DNA of 36,065 bases, from NCBI GenBank assembly GCA_000155715.1, contig DS990615.1, positions 3,068 through 39,132 on the forward strand, read 5' to 3'. The notes under the pieces are model-generated. The model had not been told where the DNA came from. It saw nothing but the letters and a program-made list of their open reading frames with translations, and searched no databases. The position numbers and the translations under genes were made by a program. This DNA comes from a gamma proteobacterium HTCC5015. GTDB lineage: Bacteria; Pseudomonadota; Gammaproteobacteria; HTCC5015. Shown here one piece after another: positions 1-8,171 of the stretch (position 1 is the stretch's first letter; each line of letters begins with the position of its first letter).

Positions 1-782
1 CTAGGCAGTATGTAGATGAGGTGATTTTAGTCTCAACGGATGAAATCTGTGCAGCGGTGAAAGATATCTTTGATGACACTCGCTCAATCGCCGAGCCCGC
101 TGGTGCAGTGGCAACGGCAGGCGTTAAAAAATATATTGCCGAGCACGCCGTTGAAGGGCAAAACTTGGTCTCTATTGTTAGCGGCGCCAATATGAATTTT
201 GACCGCCTGCGCCATATTGCCGAGCGTTCGGAAGTTGGCGAGCGCCGCGAGATGCTGCTGGGCGTAGGCATTCCCGAAAACCCCGGTAGCTTTAAACACT
301 TTTGCAGTGTGTTGGGGCGTCGCAATATTACGGAGTTTAACTATCGTTATGCCGATGCGAGCCGGGCCCATGTATTCGCCGGCATAGAGGTCGGCAGCGA
401 TGGTAACGAGCGCCGAGCGTTAATGCAGGAGCTGGCGGACCACAGCTACGAAGTTGTCGATCTGTCCGATAACGAAATGGCGAAGCTACATACGCGCTAT
501 ATGGTGGGAGGTCGTTCACTGGAGGAACAGCGTGAAAAACTCTTCCGCTTTGAGTTTCCCGAGCGCCCCGGCGCATTGCAAAAGTTCTTAAATACGTTGG
601 GAAGCCGCTGGAATATTAGCTTGTTTCACTACCGTAACCACGGCGCGGCCTACGGTCGTGTGCTGGTGGGGCTTCAGGTGCAAAAGGGCGAGGATAAGGC
701 GCTCAATAGCTACTTGAAAAAAACCGGTTATGAATTTGTCGATGAATCCAATAATGATGCTTATTCCTTGTTTATGAGCTAG
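1..782 (+). CDS. ilvA: Threonine dehydratase, biosynthetic (3' part only)
   Basis: This is the C-terminal 260 residues of IlvA. The reading frame is open to the window edge (codons from base 3), so the PLP-binding catalytic start is outside. IlvA deaminates threonine to 2-oxobutanoate, the first committed step of isoleucine synthesis, in the cytoplasm. Visible signs are the family stretch TDEICAA..IKD-like, AEPAGA, and SGANMNFDRLR at the end of the catalytic domain. These are followed by two ACT-like regulatory domains: the first starts near REMLLGVGIPENPGSF, the second near EKLFRFEFPERPGALQKF. Two ACT-like modules are typical of the long (about 500 aa) isoleucine-inhibited form. It ends at TAG and is followed by a shared intrinsic terminator. 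Confidence 0.95.
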   Translation, partial: RQYVDEVILVSTDEICAAVKDIFDDTRSIAEPAGAVATAGVKKYIAEHAVEGQNLVSIVSGANMNFDRLRHIAERSEVGERREMLLGVGIPENPGSFKHFCSVLGRRNITEFNYRYADASRAHVFAGIEVGSDGNERRALMQELADHSYEVVDLSDNEMAKLHTRYMVGGRSLEEQREKLFRFEFPERPGALQKFLNTLGSRWNISLFHYRNHGAAYGRVLVGLQVQKGEDKALNSYLKKTGYEFVDESNNDAYSLFMS

Positions 783-811
783 GACTTTATTCAATGGCGA
801 TATCGGATGCC

Positions 812-843
812 AAAAAAAAAGCCCGCTGTAGTGCGGGCTTTTT
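812..843. terminator. Bidirectional intrinsic terminator between ilvA and the histone-like gene
   Basis: A GCCCGC/GCGGGC stem with a 6-nt loop is flanked by an A-run on the left and a T-run on the right, so it can end transcription of ilvA (plus) and of the convergent lysine-rich gene (minus). Confidence 0.85.
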
Positions 844-862
844 AATGGGCGGCTAGTGCCGC

Positions 863-1627
863 CTATTTCTTCTTGCTCGCCTTTTTCTTGGCGGCTTTCT
901 TCTTAGAGGTGGTCTTCTTTTTACTGCCGGCTTTTTTCGTGGTCTTTTTCTTACTCGCTTTCTTCTTAGCGGTTTTCTTGCGACTCACTTTTTTTGCGGC
1001 CTTTTTCTTAGATGCTGCCTTCTTTTTGCTGGCTTTCTTCTTGCTCACCTTTTTCTTGGCCGCTTTTTTCTTACTGGCTTTCTTTTTAGAAGCTGTTTTC
1101 TTTTTGCTGCCGGCTTTTTTCGTGGTCTTTTTCTTACTCGCTTTCTTCTTGGCAGTTTTCTTTCGACTCACTTTTTTAGAGGCCTTTTTCTTAGATGCTG
1201 CCTTCTTTTTACTGGCGGCCTTTTTGGTGGCTTTCTTTTTGCTCACCTTTTTCTTGGTCGCTTTTTTCTTACTGGCTTTCTTTTTAGAAGTAGCCTTTTT
1301 CTTAGAGGCCGCCTTCTTGCGGCTCACTTTTTTGCTGGCTTTTTTCTTGGTTGACGCCTTTTTCTTACTGGCGGCCTTTTTGGTGGCTTTCTTTTTGCTC
1401 ACCTTCTTCTTGGCGGCTTTTTTGCGCGTCACCTTTTTAGCGGCGGCTTTTTTCTTACTCGCTGCTTTCTTTTTGGAGGTGGCTTTCTTGCTAGCGGCCT
1501 TTTTGGCAGCGGCTTTTCGAGTGACTGTCTTCTTCGTGACTTTTTTGCTAGCGGCTTTCGATTTAGCGCGTTTAGCGGCGGCTTTTTTCTTAGTCGTACT
1601 GACTGGTTTCTTGGCGTTTGTGGCCAT
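863..1627 (-). CDS. Lysine/alanine-rich histone H1-like protein
   Basis: 254 residues made almost only of Lys, Ala, Ser, Thr, Val and Arg, with no Asp or Glu that I can find. It is organised as endless short modules such as KKKASKKK, KKAASKKK and KKVSRKK. This composition matches the bacterial histone H1-like proteins (AlgP/AlgR3 of Pseudomonas, Hc2 of Chlamydia), which bind DNA non-specifically in the nucleoid. AlgP proper uses KPAA repeats, which are absent here, so the symbol is withheld. A long module carrying VSRKKTAKKKASKKKTTKK occurs twice, indicating internal duplication. The start at 1627 is supported by GGAGGG at 1636-1641. Low complexity means the repeat number may vary between strains or be misassembled. 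Confidence 0.85.
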   Translation of the reverse strand: MATNAKKPVSTTKKKAAAKRAKSKAASKKVTKKTVTRKAAAKKAASKKATSKKKAASKKKAAAKKVTRKKAAKKKVSKKKATKKAASKKKASTKKKASKKVSRKKAASKKKATSKKKASKKKATKKKVSKKKATKKAASKKKAASKKKASKKVSRKKTAKKKASKKKTTKKAGSKKKTASKKKASKKKAAKKKVSKKKASKKKAASKKKAAKKVSRKKTAKKKASKKKTTKKAGSKKKTTSKKKAAKKKASKKK

Positions 1628-1740
1628 GTGCCTATCCCTCCAAAAGGATCTCGTTATATACCAAGGGTACTGAGTATTTTATAAAAGTAATAAAGCTACT
1701 TGCTTATTATTAGCAAAGTGTGGCAGTAGGGTCAAAGTTA

Positions 1741-2337
1741 TTACCGTTTTCTATCGTTTTTAATGCGATGAATTTTATTTTCGGTGGCAATCGCATGCAA
1801 ATTGATGTCCCACTCGTGGTGTTTTATCAACGGTTTGTGTTGAAACGCATAGCCTAAACCTAATCGAAAAGGTGTATGAGCGTTTTGATAGGCAGCCAAA
1901 GTCGTATCGTAATAGCCGCCTCCCATGCCAATGCGGTGCCCGTTGTTGTCAAAGGCCACTAGCGGCATGAGGATGATGTCTATATCAGAGAGTTCGAAAG
2001 CTTTTGTGCTGCTGGGTTCTAAAATGCCAAAGCGACCTTTTTGCAGAGCATCTTCATCGTATCTATAGAAGCACAGTTTTGTATCTTGAACCTTGGGTAC
2101 GACAACACGCTTCTTGTTAGCGTGAGCAATATCGATCAGTGCTTGGGTGTCGACTTCACCGCGGACGGACAAATACAAGGCAAGCGTCTCGGCATTTTGA
2201 AATTCGTCGAGCTGTTGCACTTGCTGCGCAATCTGAAGTGATCGCCGCTGGATGTCGTTGTGTGAGAGTGAACGGCGCTGCCGAATGATGTCTTGGCGAA
2301 TGGCGTTCTGTTGCTGAGAAATCGCGCGTTCGTCCAT
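1741..2337 (-). CDS. fau: 5-formyltetrahydrofolate cyclo-ligase
   Basis: 198 residues (family about 180-200). This enzyme (YgfA/Fau, MTHFS) converts 5-formyl-THF to 5,10-methenyl-THF using ATP, clearing the inhibitory folate that builds up when glycine cleavage and GlyA are active. Recognisable motifs are YLSVRGEVDT near residue 55, the GRFGILEP segment, and the nucleotide/folate-binding block PLVAFDNNGHRIGMGGGYYD. It lies directly downstream of the 6S RNA gene on the same strand, the classic ssrS-ygfA arrangement, so the two are probably co-transcribed. The functional link with the glycine cleavage operon 6 kb away fits folate one-carbon metabolism. Confidence 0.95.
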   Translation of the reverse strand: MDERAISQQQNAIRQDIIRQRRSLSHNDIQRRSLQIAQQVQQLDEFQNAETLALYLSVRGEVDTQALIDIAHANKKRVVVPKVQDTKLCFYRYDEDALQKGRFGILEPSSTKAFELSDIDIILMPLVAFDNNGHRIGMGGGYYDTTLAAYQNAHTPFRLGLGYAFQHKPLIKHHEWDINLHAIATENKIHRIKNDRKR

Positions 2338-2363
2338 AGAGGAGGGGTCCTAGGTAAAAGAAA

Positions 2364-2552
2364 GGGTGCTCCCGCAAATGCCGTGGCAGGCTGCGTCCCT
2401 TGAACCAAGCGGTTCAAGGCGGAAGCTGTTCATTATTTATTAGGCTTCTCGCCGTGGCGAGCGTGCACACAAAATAATGAAACTGGCCTCCTGAGCAGTA
2501 ATTAAGGCTCAAGGGGTATAACAGTGGCTCACGCACATCGCAGTAAGCACCC
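2364..2552 (-). ncRNA. ssrS: 6S RNA
   Basis: The 189-nt interval between zapA and the cyclo-ligase gene has the 6S layout. Read on the minus strand, GGGTGCT at the 5' side (2546-2552) pairs with AGCACCC at the 3' side (2364-2370) to close the rod. The conserved 5' segment with CCCCTTGAGCC and the 3' segment with the hairpin CCTTGAACCGCTTGGTTCAAGG followed by ACGCAGCCTGCCACGGCA match gammaproteobacterial 6S RNAs. 6S binds sigma-70 RNA polymerase as an open-promoter mimic and lowers housekeeping transcription in stationary phase. Exact ends are inferred from the closing stem. Small open frames across it are shadows. Confidence 0.9.
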
Positions 2553-2612
2553 AGTGATTAAATGGTACTCCCCTGAACGCAGAGAACAAGATCTAAGGCG
2601 CAAATTGTGGAT

Positions 2613-2906
2613 TTACTTGAGCGTGGCGATGGCGTCGTCGATTTGCTGAGAGAGCGCATCGAGCTCTTCGCCAATTTGGGCGTTTTGGCCGACTTGTTGG
2701 CGCAGTGCAATGATCTCTCGCGTGAGATTGAGCGCGGCCATGATGGCGATGCGATCGGTGCCGAGCACACCGGATTGACGCACTGATTGCATGTTCTCAT
2801 TGAGGAGCTGTGCCGATTCTAAAAGTTTTTCGCGCTCCTCTTCGTTGCAGCCAATTTGAAACTGCTTGTCGAGCACTTTGATATTAACGGCGACTTGTTG
2901 ACTCAT
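2613..2906 (-). CDS. zapA: Cell division protein ZapA
   Basis: 97 residues, normal for ZapA. It bundles FtsZ protofilaments at the division ring. The N-terminal globular part (VAVNIKVLDKQFQIGCNEEEREKLLESA) is followed by the typical helix VLGTDRIAIMAALNLTREI and a C-terminal coiled coil (about 65-97). Its start overlaps the stop of the upstream ZapB-like gene in an ATGA, so the two are translationally coupled; the 6S RNA gene follows on the same strand. Confidence 0.95.
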   Translation of the reverse strand: MSQQVAVNIKVLDKQFQIGCNEEEREKLLESAQLLNENMQSVRQSGVLGTDRIAIMAALNLTREIIALRQQVGQNAQIGEELDALSQQIDDAIATLK

Positions 2907-3136
2907 GGGGCGTTGTCTTCCATGGATTTGAGGCGGCTGATCATGGCTTCAACGCGGCTGCGCGCCTGTTCGTTTTTTTCAATTAAGGCGGCGCGTTCAG
3001 TCATTAGCTGAGATTGCTGTTGGCGCAGGGACTGGTTCTCTTCTTTGAGCTGAGCGCACAGGCCGAGTAGCGTTTCGAGCTTGCCGCTCAAATCGGTGAC
3101 TTTTTTGCCGGATTGTTGCTCGTCAAATAGATCCAT
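2903..3136 (-). CDS. ZapB-like coiled-coil protein (TIGR02449 type)
   Basis: 77 residues from ATG 3136 (MDLFDEQQ...). Nearly the whole chain is a predicted coiled coil rich in Gln, Glu, Leu and Arg, with the pattern LxxLLGLCAQLKEENQSLRQQQ that resembles ZapB and the TIGR02449 family found beside zapA in Pseudomonas-like genomes. It probably works with ZapA at the Z-ring; this is inferred from position and shape. The frame is open about 30 codons further upstream, but that stretch overlaps the divergent ygfB start and looks non-coding, so the internal ATG was chosen. Overlaps zapA by 4 nt. Confidence 0.8.
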   Translation of the reverse strand: MDLFDEQQSGKKVTDLSGKLETLLGLCAQLKEENQSLRQQQSQLMTERAALIEKNEQARSRVEAMISRLKSMEDNAP

Positions 3137-3224
3137 GTTGCCAATAGTAGGCGCGCGGCTATATGCGGTCAATATGTGGCGGTCGCGCGGTGCGGTAGCG
3201 GCGAGCAAATGGTAGGATGGCGCC

Positions 3225-3788
3225 ATGATTGAATTTGCAGAACTCGAAAGTTATTTGATGGCTGTGGGTGCGCCCAACAGTGTGGCAGAAACGCACGGTG
3301 CGACTTGTGGTTTGATCTGCGCCGGCGGCGATCTCGCCGAAGGTGAGTGGGCGGCGACGGTATTGGGCAGCGACGAGTCCGAGGTCGTGTCCAATGCCTT
3401 GCAAGACACGCAGCCCCTCGCCCTATTGAAAGGCTACAGCGCCGAGTTGATGAGTGGCGGAGATATGGGTTTTGACTTGATGTTGCCGGATGAAGACGAG
3501 CTGCTGCCCGAGCGTATTGCCCAGTTGGGGCAGTGGTGCCAAGGGTTTCTCTATGGATTCGGCGTCGGTGGCATGAACGATTTGAGCCAGCTGGACGAAG
3601 CCAGTCGCGAAGTGATTGATGACTTCTTGGCCATTTCCCAGGTGGGCACGGAAGGCATTGATGAAGACGAGGCCGAAGAGCAGTTAACTCAGTTGCAAGA
3701 GTATGTGCGAGTGGGTGTGTTGCTGTTGTTTGAAACACTGAATCCCGTGCCCCAAGCTTCCACGCAAGCGCCAGATACTTTGCAATAA
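3225..3788 (+). CDS. ygfB: YgfB family protein (UPF0149)
   Basis: 187 residues, typical YgfB length. The family signature is clear: an N-terminal ESYLMAVGAPNSVAETHGATCGLICAGG segment and a central WCQGFLYGFGVGG block. All-helical acidic protein, cytoplasmic. In Pseudomonas aeruginosa YgfB is reported to affect beta-lactam resistance through ampDh3 regulation; whether that holds here is unknown. It is divergent from the zapA pair and 3 nt upstream of pepP, so it probably heads a ygfB-pepP-ubiH-ubiI operon, as in E. coli. Confidence 0.9.
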   Translation: MIEFAELESYLMAVGAPNSVAETHGATCGLICAGGDLAEGEWAATVLGSDESEVVSNALQDTQPLALLKGYSAELMSGGDMGFDLMLPDEDELLPERIAQLGQWCQGFLYGFGVGGMNDLSQLDEASREVIDDFLAISQVGTEGIDEDEAEEQLTQLQEYVRVGVLLLFETLNPVPQASTQAPDTLQ

Positions 3789-3791
3789 ACG

Positions 3792-5099
3792 ATGAATCTT
3801 TCCGAGTTAAAAAAACGCAGACGCCAGCTGATGGCGAGTATGGGCGAGGGCGGTATCGCCATTTTGCCCGCGGCCCAAGAGCATATTCGCAATCGCGATG
3901 TGTATCACGACTATCGCCAAGACAGCGACTTCCTCTATCTCACGGGGTTTGAAGAGCCCGAATCGGTAGCGGTGTTAGTGCCCGGTCGCCCACAGGGCGA
4001 ATACATTTTATTTTGTCGCGAGCGCAACCCTGAAAAAGAGACATGGGATGGCCTGCGGGCGGGGCAAGAGGGCGCCGTGGAGCGCTACGGTGCCGACGAC
4101 GCTTTTCCGATTACCGACATCGACGACATCTTGCCGGGCCTGATGGAAAACCGCGAGCGCGTTTACTACACCATGGGACGCAACCCCGCTTTCGACAAGC
4201 ACATGATGGACTGGTTGAATCGCGTTCGCAGCAGCGCCCGCAAAGGCGTGCGTGCACCCGGTGAGTTCATCGATTTGGATCACCAGTTGCACGAGTACCG
4301 CCTATTTAAAAGTCGCTCTGAAGTCTCGGCGATGCGCCGCGCCGCCAAGGTCTCTGCCGCCGCTCACAAGCGCGCCATGGCCGCCTGCCAGCCGGGTATG
4401 AACGAGTTTGAAATTGAGGCGGAACTGCTCTATGAGTTTCGCCGCAACGGTATGACGACCGCCTACCCTTCGATCGTGGGTGGTGGGCGCAACGGTTGTA
4501 TTCTCCACTATATCGACAACCGCGATGCGCTTCGCGACGGCGATTTGTTGCTGATTGATGCCGGCGCGGAAAATCAGGGTTACGCCTCGGATATTACCCG
4601 CACCTTCCCCGTTAATGGCGAGTTCAGCCCCGCCCAGCGCGAAGTTTACGAGATCGTTTTAGAAGCTCAGTTGGCGGCCATCGAAAAGACCTTGGCGGGC
4701 AACCATTGGGACGACCCCCACCAAGCGGCGCTGCGAGTCTTGGTGCGGGGGCTAATCGATTTAGGTTTGCTTAAAGGCAGCGTGCAGTCGGTGCTAGAAA
4801 GCGGCGAGTATCGGCGCTTTTATATGCACCGCACCGGGCACTGGTTGGGCATGGATGTCCACGACGTAGGCGATTACAAGGTCGATGAAGATTGGCGCCT
4901 GCTGGAGGCGGGTATGGTGACGACGGTGGAACCAGGCCTCTACATTACCGCCGCAGACGATATTCCCGAGCGCTTTCACAACATAGGGATTCGCATCGAA
5001 GACGATGTCTTGGTGACCAAAGAGGGCTACGATGTGTTGAGCAAGGATGCACCCAAAGACATCGACACCATAGAGTCATTGGTTGGCAGCGGTGTCTAA
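3792..5099 (+). CDS. pepP: Xaa-Pro aminopeptidase P
   Basis: 435 residues (E. coli PepP 440). A dinuclear metal (Mn) peptidase that removes the N-terminal residue before proline; cytoplasmic. The N-terminal creatinase-like domain spans roughly 1-170. The C-terminal pita-bread domain shows all five metal ligands: Asp in LLIDAG, Asp in SDITRTF, His in HRTGHWLGMDVHDVG, Glu in TTVEPGLY, Glu in IGIRIEDD. It sits between ygfB and ubiH, with its last 8 bases overlapping the ubiH start region. Confidence 0.97.
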   Translation: MNLSELKKRRRQLMASMGEGGIAILPAAQEHIRNRDVYHDYRQDSDFLYLTGFEEPESVAVLVPGRPQGEYILFCRERNPEKETWDGLRAGQEGAVERYGADDAFPITDIDDILPGLMENRERVYYTMGRNPAFDKHMMDWLNRVRSSARKGVRAPGEFIDLDHQLHEYRLFKSRSEVSAMRRAAKVSAAAHKRAMAACQPGMNEFEIEAELLYEFRRNGMTTAYPSIVGGGRNGCILHYIDNRDALRDGDLLLIDAGAENQGYASDITRTFPVNGEFSPAQREVYEIVLEAQLAAIEKTLAGNHWDDPHQAALRVLVRGLIDLGLLKGSVQSVLESGEYRRFYMHRTGHWLGMDVHDVGDYKVDEDWRLLEAGMVTTVEPGLYITAADDIPERFHNIGIRIEDDVLVTKEGYDVLSKDAPKDIDTIESLVGSGV

Positions 5100-6333
5100 T
5101 TCCAATTACCCCGCCATCGATCAAGCGGACATCGTCATTGTGGGTGGAGGCCTCGTGGGCGCAACATTAGCGCTGGCACTGAATGACAGCGATTACAAAG
5201 TCGTGGTGCTAGAGGCCTTTTCCTTTGGCGATGCAGGCCAGCCGAGTTTTGATGATAGAAGTGTCGCCATTGCCTACGGTTCGAGTTTGTTATTGCGCGA
5301 CATGGGGCTCTGGTCGAACTTGACGAGCTTGGGACAGCCGATTGAAGAAATTCGTATCTCAGAGCGCGGCCGCCTCGGGCTCACGCGTATGAGTGCTGCC
5401 GAAGAGGGCGTTGTCGAGCTGGGTCGCGTGATTGAGAACCGACTGCTGGGTGAGTGTTTTGCAGAGCAGATGTCGGCCTCCAGTGTCGATTGGCGCGCAC
5501 CAGCTGTGGTAGAGGCGGTGACTCAGGGTGAGACGTCACACAGCATTGACTATCGCGTAGGGCAGCGAAAGCACCGCCTAGAGGCGCGCTTGTTGGTGGC
5601 GGCAGACGGCGCGCAGTCCAGCACGCGCGAGGCGCTCGGTCTTCAGACGGAGCAAACGGATTATGGATTGAGTGCGGTGATTGCCAACGTGGAGCACCAG
5701 TTGCCCCATCGTGGACAGGCCTTTGAGCGCTTTACGAAAACGGGCCCGCTGGCCTTTTTGCCGCTGACAGATTTTGGCGGGCGCCCCCGTAGCTCCTTGG
5801 TCTGGACGTTGCAACACGACGAAGCTCAAGACTGGCTGGCATGCGATGAAACGACCTTTTTGCAAGGTCTCGGCGAGGCTTTCGGTCAGCGCTTAGGCCG
5901 CCTGCAAAAAGTGGGGCAGCGCGCGGTGTATCCCGTGTCTCTGACGCAGTCCAAACATTGTGCGACCCGGCGCGCCGTGGTGTTAGGCAATGCGGCGCAG
6001 GCCTTAAACCCGGTGGCGGGGCAGGGCTTTAATCTGGGCTTGCGCGATGTGGCGACTTTGGTCGATGTATTACTCAGTGCCCAAGGGGGCGACCCCGGTG
6101 CCGATTCGGTGACCCAAGAGTACCAGCGTCTGCGCCAACCCGACCGCCGCGCCACGATACGATTTACCGATGGCTTGATTCGCTTGTTTTCCAACGATAT
6201 AGCGCCGTTGTCTCACGCCCGAGCGGGGGGCTTGTTGCTCGCCGATGTGCTCGAACCGTTAAGGCAGCGCTTGGTGCGTCAGGGCATGGGACTGCGTGGC
6301 CGTCGACGTCTGCGGGGAGGGCGCTATGGCTGA
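5092..6333 (+). CDS. ubiH: 2-octaprenyl-6-methoxyphenol hydroxylase UbiH
   Basis: 413 residues. FAD-dependent aromatic hydroxylase of ubiquinone synthesis (C1 hydroxylation). The FAD-binding GGGLVGATLALAL lies near the N-terminus, the LLVAADGAQSSTREAL DG-motif in the middle, and GNAAQALNPVAGQGFNLG towards the end. The GNAAQ form, rather than GDAAH, is characteristic of UbiH among its paralogues. The start is taken as GTG 5092, overlapping the pepP stop; TTG 5083 would add three residues. The next gene, a paralogue, overlaps its end by 8 nt. Confidence 0.92.
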   Translation: MSNSNYPAIDQADIVIVGGGLVGATLALALNDSDYKVVVLEAFSFGDAGQPSFDDRSVAIAYGSSLLLRDMGLWSNLTSLGQPIEEIRISERGRLGLTRMSAAEEGVVELGRVIENRLLGECFAEQMSASSVDWRAPAVVEAVTQGETSHSIDYRVGQRKHRLEARLLVAADGAQSSTREALGLQTEQTDYGLSAVIANVEHQLPHRGQAFERFTKTGPLAFLPLTDFGGRPRSSLVWTLQHDEAQDWLACDETTFLQGLGEAFGQRLGRLQKVGQRAVYPVSLTQSKHCATRRAVVLGNAAQALNPVAGQGFNLGLRDVATLVDVLLSAQGGDPGADSVTQEYQRLRQPDRRATIRFTDGLIRLFSNDIAPLSHARAGGLLLADVLEPLRQRLVRQGMGLRGRRRLRGGRYG

Positions 6334-7534
6334 GTACTGCAATGCGCTCGTGGTTGGCGCGGGTGCGGTGGGTGCGAGCGTCGCTTTGGGTTTGGCGCAA
6401 CAGGGGCGCGAAGTAGTCTTGGTCGAGGCGGTGGAGCCTCGACCTTGCCATGCGCAATCCGATTACGATTTGAGAGTTTTTGCGTTGAGCTTGGCCAGCG
6501 AGGCTTGGCTGGAACATCTGGGCGTGTGGAAGGATGTGCTCGAACGCCGCTACTGTTCCTATAGCGATATGCGCGTGTGGGATGCGGAGAGCGAAGGTCA
6601 ACTCCATTTTGACCGCCAGGATGTCGACCGCCGACACCTCGGGCACATCGTTGAAAATGCCGTTTTGGTTGATGCCTTGTGTTCTGCGGCAAAAGCGCAC
6701 CCGCGTATTCAATGGCTGTGCCCAGAGCGTGTGGAGTCAGTGTCTCAAGAGATGGGTAAGACGCGGGTCTGGCTTGAGGGCGGAACGTGTTTTGAAAGCG
6801 ACTTACTCGTGGCGGCGGATGGTGCGCGTTCTAGTTTGCGAGACAAACTCGACATAGGCGTACAGCGAGCCTCTTATGCGCAGCGCGGCATTGTCGCCAT
6901 GGTGAAAACCGAGCGCGCACATCAACACACGGCATGGCAGCGGTTTTTGTCGACGGGCCCCTTGGCGTTGTTGCCGTTAAGTAATGGTCAATGCTCTATC
7001 GTGTGGAGTGCCGATGACGATCTCGCCGAGCACCTGTTATCTATGGACGACGAAACCTTTAAAACGCGTTTAAGTGAGGCATCAGAGTGCGTCTTGGGCG
7101 ATGTGCTTGAAACAACACAGCGTCTTGCGTTTCCCTTGGTCTCTCAACACGCCGAGCGCTACGCCATGCCTGGCATCGCCTTAGTGGGGGACGCCGCCCA
7201 CGTGATTCACCCGCTGGCGGGGCAGGGTGTCAATTTGGGGTTCATGGATGCCGCCACGCTCATCGATGTATTAGAGGGCGAGTCGCGAGCGGGCGTTCGA
7301 ACTGCGGCGCTCAGGCGCTACGCCCGCCGTCGCCGCTACGCCAATCAGATCATGCAATCGGGTATGACCGCGCTGTACCACGCCTTTGGTCAAAGTGGCG
7401 GCTACTGGAACCGCCTGCGCGGGCAAGGCATGAGTGTGGTAAGCGATATTGACCCTCTGCGTCGCCGCTTCGCCCGCCAAGCCGCCGGCCTCGACGGCGA
7501 CATCCCCCACTTTCTGCAGCCCCACACTCGTTGA
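6326..7534 (+). CDS. ubiI: UbiI-type FAD-dependent ubiquinone hydroxylase (VisC family)
   Basis: 402 residues, paralogue of the preceding ubiH. Signatures are VVGAGAVGASVALGLAQ (FAD beta-alpha-beta), LLVAADGARSSLRDKL, and GDAAHVIHPLAGQGVNLGFMDA. Position between ubiH and the gcv operon equals that of ubiI/visC in E. coli, which does C5 hydroxylation; a UbiF-like role cannot be excluded from sequence alone. Start ATG 6326 is preceded by GGGGAGG at 6314-6320; the longer GTG frame from 6296 is not preferred. Coq7 at 17.6 kb would supply the C6 hydroxylation, so all three ring hydroxylations are covered in this window. Confidence 0.88.
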   Translation: MAEYCNALVVGAGAVGASVALGLAQQGREVVLVEAVEPRPCHAQSDYDLRVFALSLASEAWLEHLGVWKDVLERRYCSYSDMRVWDAESEGQLHFDRQDVDRRHLGHIVENAVLVDALCSAAKAHPRIQWLCPERVESVSQEMGKTRVWLEGGTCFESDLLVAADGARSSLRDKLDIGVQRASYAQRGIVAMVKTERAHQHTAWQRFLSTGPLALLPLSNGQCSIVWSADDDLAEHLLSMDDETFKTRLSEASECVLGDVLETTQRLAFPLVSQHAERYAMPGIALVGDAAHVIHPLAGQGVNLGFMDAATLIDVLEGESRAGVRTAALRRYARRRRYANQIMQSGMTALYHAFGQSGGYWNRLRGQGMSVVSDIDPLRRRFARQAAGLDGDIPHFLQPHTR

Positions 7535-7602
7535 TTTTTTAGCCACAGAGCACACTGAGGGCACGGAGTTGGGCTCCCACAAAAAGACATAGCCACCGTG
7601 GG

Positions 7603-7620
7603 GTCGGGCTTCAGCCCGAC
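7603..7620. repeat. REP-like palindrome
   Basis: Perfect 18-bp inverted repeat GTCGGGCTTCAGCCCGAC; similar in style to RAYT-associated REP hairpins. Confidence 0.6.
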
Positions 7621-7770
7621 GCCCATGCCGACAAAAACCACCGTTTTTGTAGTGGCAAAAACACAGGGAGCAAAAAGCCCTAGGTAGCTGGGGTCAGTTT
7701 ATTTGGGTGATCTGTATTTTATCGACCCACGCAACGGTTGGATTACGCTCAGTTTAGTGCCATATGATCC

Positions 7771-7794
7771 TGTCGGAATGAATTCCGACCTACA
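7771..7794 (+). repeat. REP-like palindrome with CCTACA tail (copy 1)
   Basis: The palindrome TCGGAATGAATTCCGA is followed by CCTACA. An inverted near-copy is at 20811-20834 and looser relatives lie at 20927-20950 and about 21027-21051. Confidence 0.65.
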
Positions 7795-7884
7795 GGGTGG
7801 TTTTGTTAGGAAAAATAAAACTACGCGCCAATAGCTTGGGCTTGACTTCATTTGTGGGTAGGTCGCTGGTATTATCGCGACCCT

Positions 7885-8110
7885 GATGTTCACCCCCGTG
7901 GGAGAGCTTCGCGGCTAGCGGGTCTAGTTTGGCGAAGCGCCGAAGGCGCAACCGGCTCGGAAACGCTCAGGCCCCCGGACCGCGGGCGGACGCAGGCGAT
8001 GCTTTAGCGCGCCGCGCATCAGTTCTGGAGAGCAACTCCGACCGGAGTTCACCGAAGGGGACGGCCCGCTGAGGCAGGCTTAATCTCTCAGGTTCGCGGA
8101 CAGAAGAGCC
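7885..8110 (+). promoter_or_regulatory. Tandem glycine riboswitch upstream of gcvT
   Basis: Two successive glycine aptamers are visible. Aptamer 1 (about 7891-7990) has GGGAGAG, the GCGCCGAAGGCGCAA core and GGAAACGCTCAGGC. Aptamer 2 (about 8030-8106) has TGGAGAG, CACCGAAGGGG, TCTCTCAGGT and GGACAGAAG. These are the conserved family blocks. Such riboswitches bind glycine and normally turn on the glycine cleavage operon. A short leader before aptamer 1 (CCCTGATG) could form the P0/kink-turn helix with the linker; this is inference. Confidence 0.92.
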
Positions 8111-8114
8111 TCGT

Positions 8115-8144
8115 CAGATACCGCAGGGTGTCTGTGAGCTTTTT
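8115..8144 (+). terminator. Possible riboswitch expression-platform terminator
   Basis: CAGATACC and GGTGTCTG (8115-8122 and 8127-8134) form an 8-bp stem with one G-T pair, followed after five bases by a 5-T run. It could be the glycine-controlled terminator. The T-run is short and set back, so confidence is modest. Confidence 0.35.
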
Positions 8145-8171
8145 GATAGCGAGTGATAACGAGAGAGTGCG

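Larger units (their letters stand above)
7535..7868. other. Intergenic stretch with REP-like palindromes before the glycine riboswitch
   Basis: No gene seen. It contains a GTCGGGCTTCAGCCCGAC palindrome (7603-7620) followed by CGACGCCCAT, a motif that recurs at 25693. A second palindrome lies at 7771-7794. A weak promoter for the riboswitch lies at the right edge, with a TATTAT -10-like box at 7870-7875 and no convincing -35. Confidence 0.6.

Noticed and set aside
873-1673. Long plus-strand frame rich in Phe, Leu and Ala opposite the lysine-rich gene
   Set aside because: It is the complement of AAG/AAA-rich codons; no ribosome-binding site, and the minus-strand gene has one and a sensible composition.
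2136-2417. Minus-strand frames running into the interval after zapA
   Set aside because: They overlap 6S RNA and the cyclo-ligase gene in the wrong frame.
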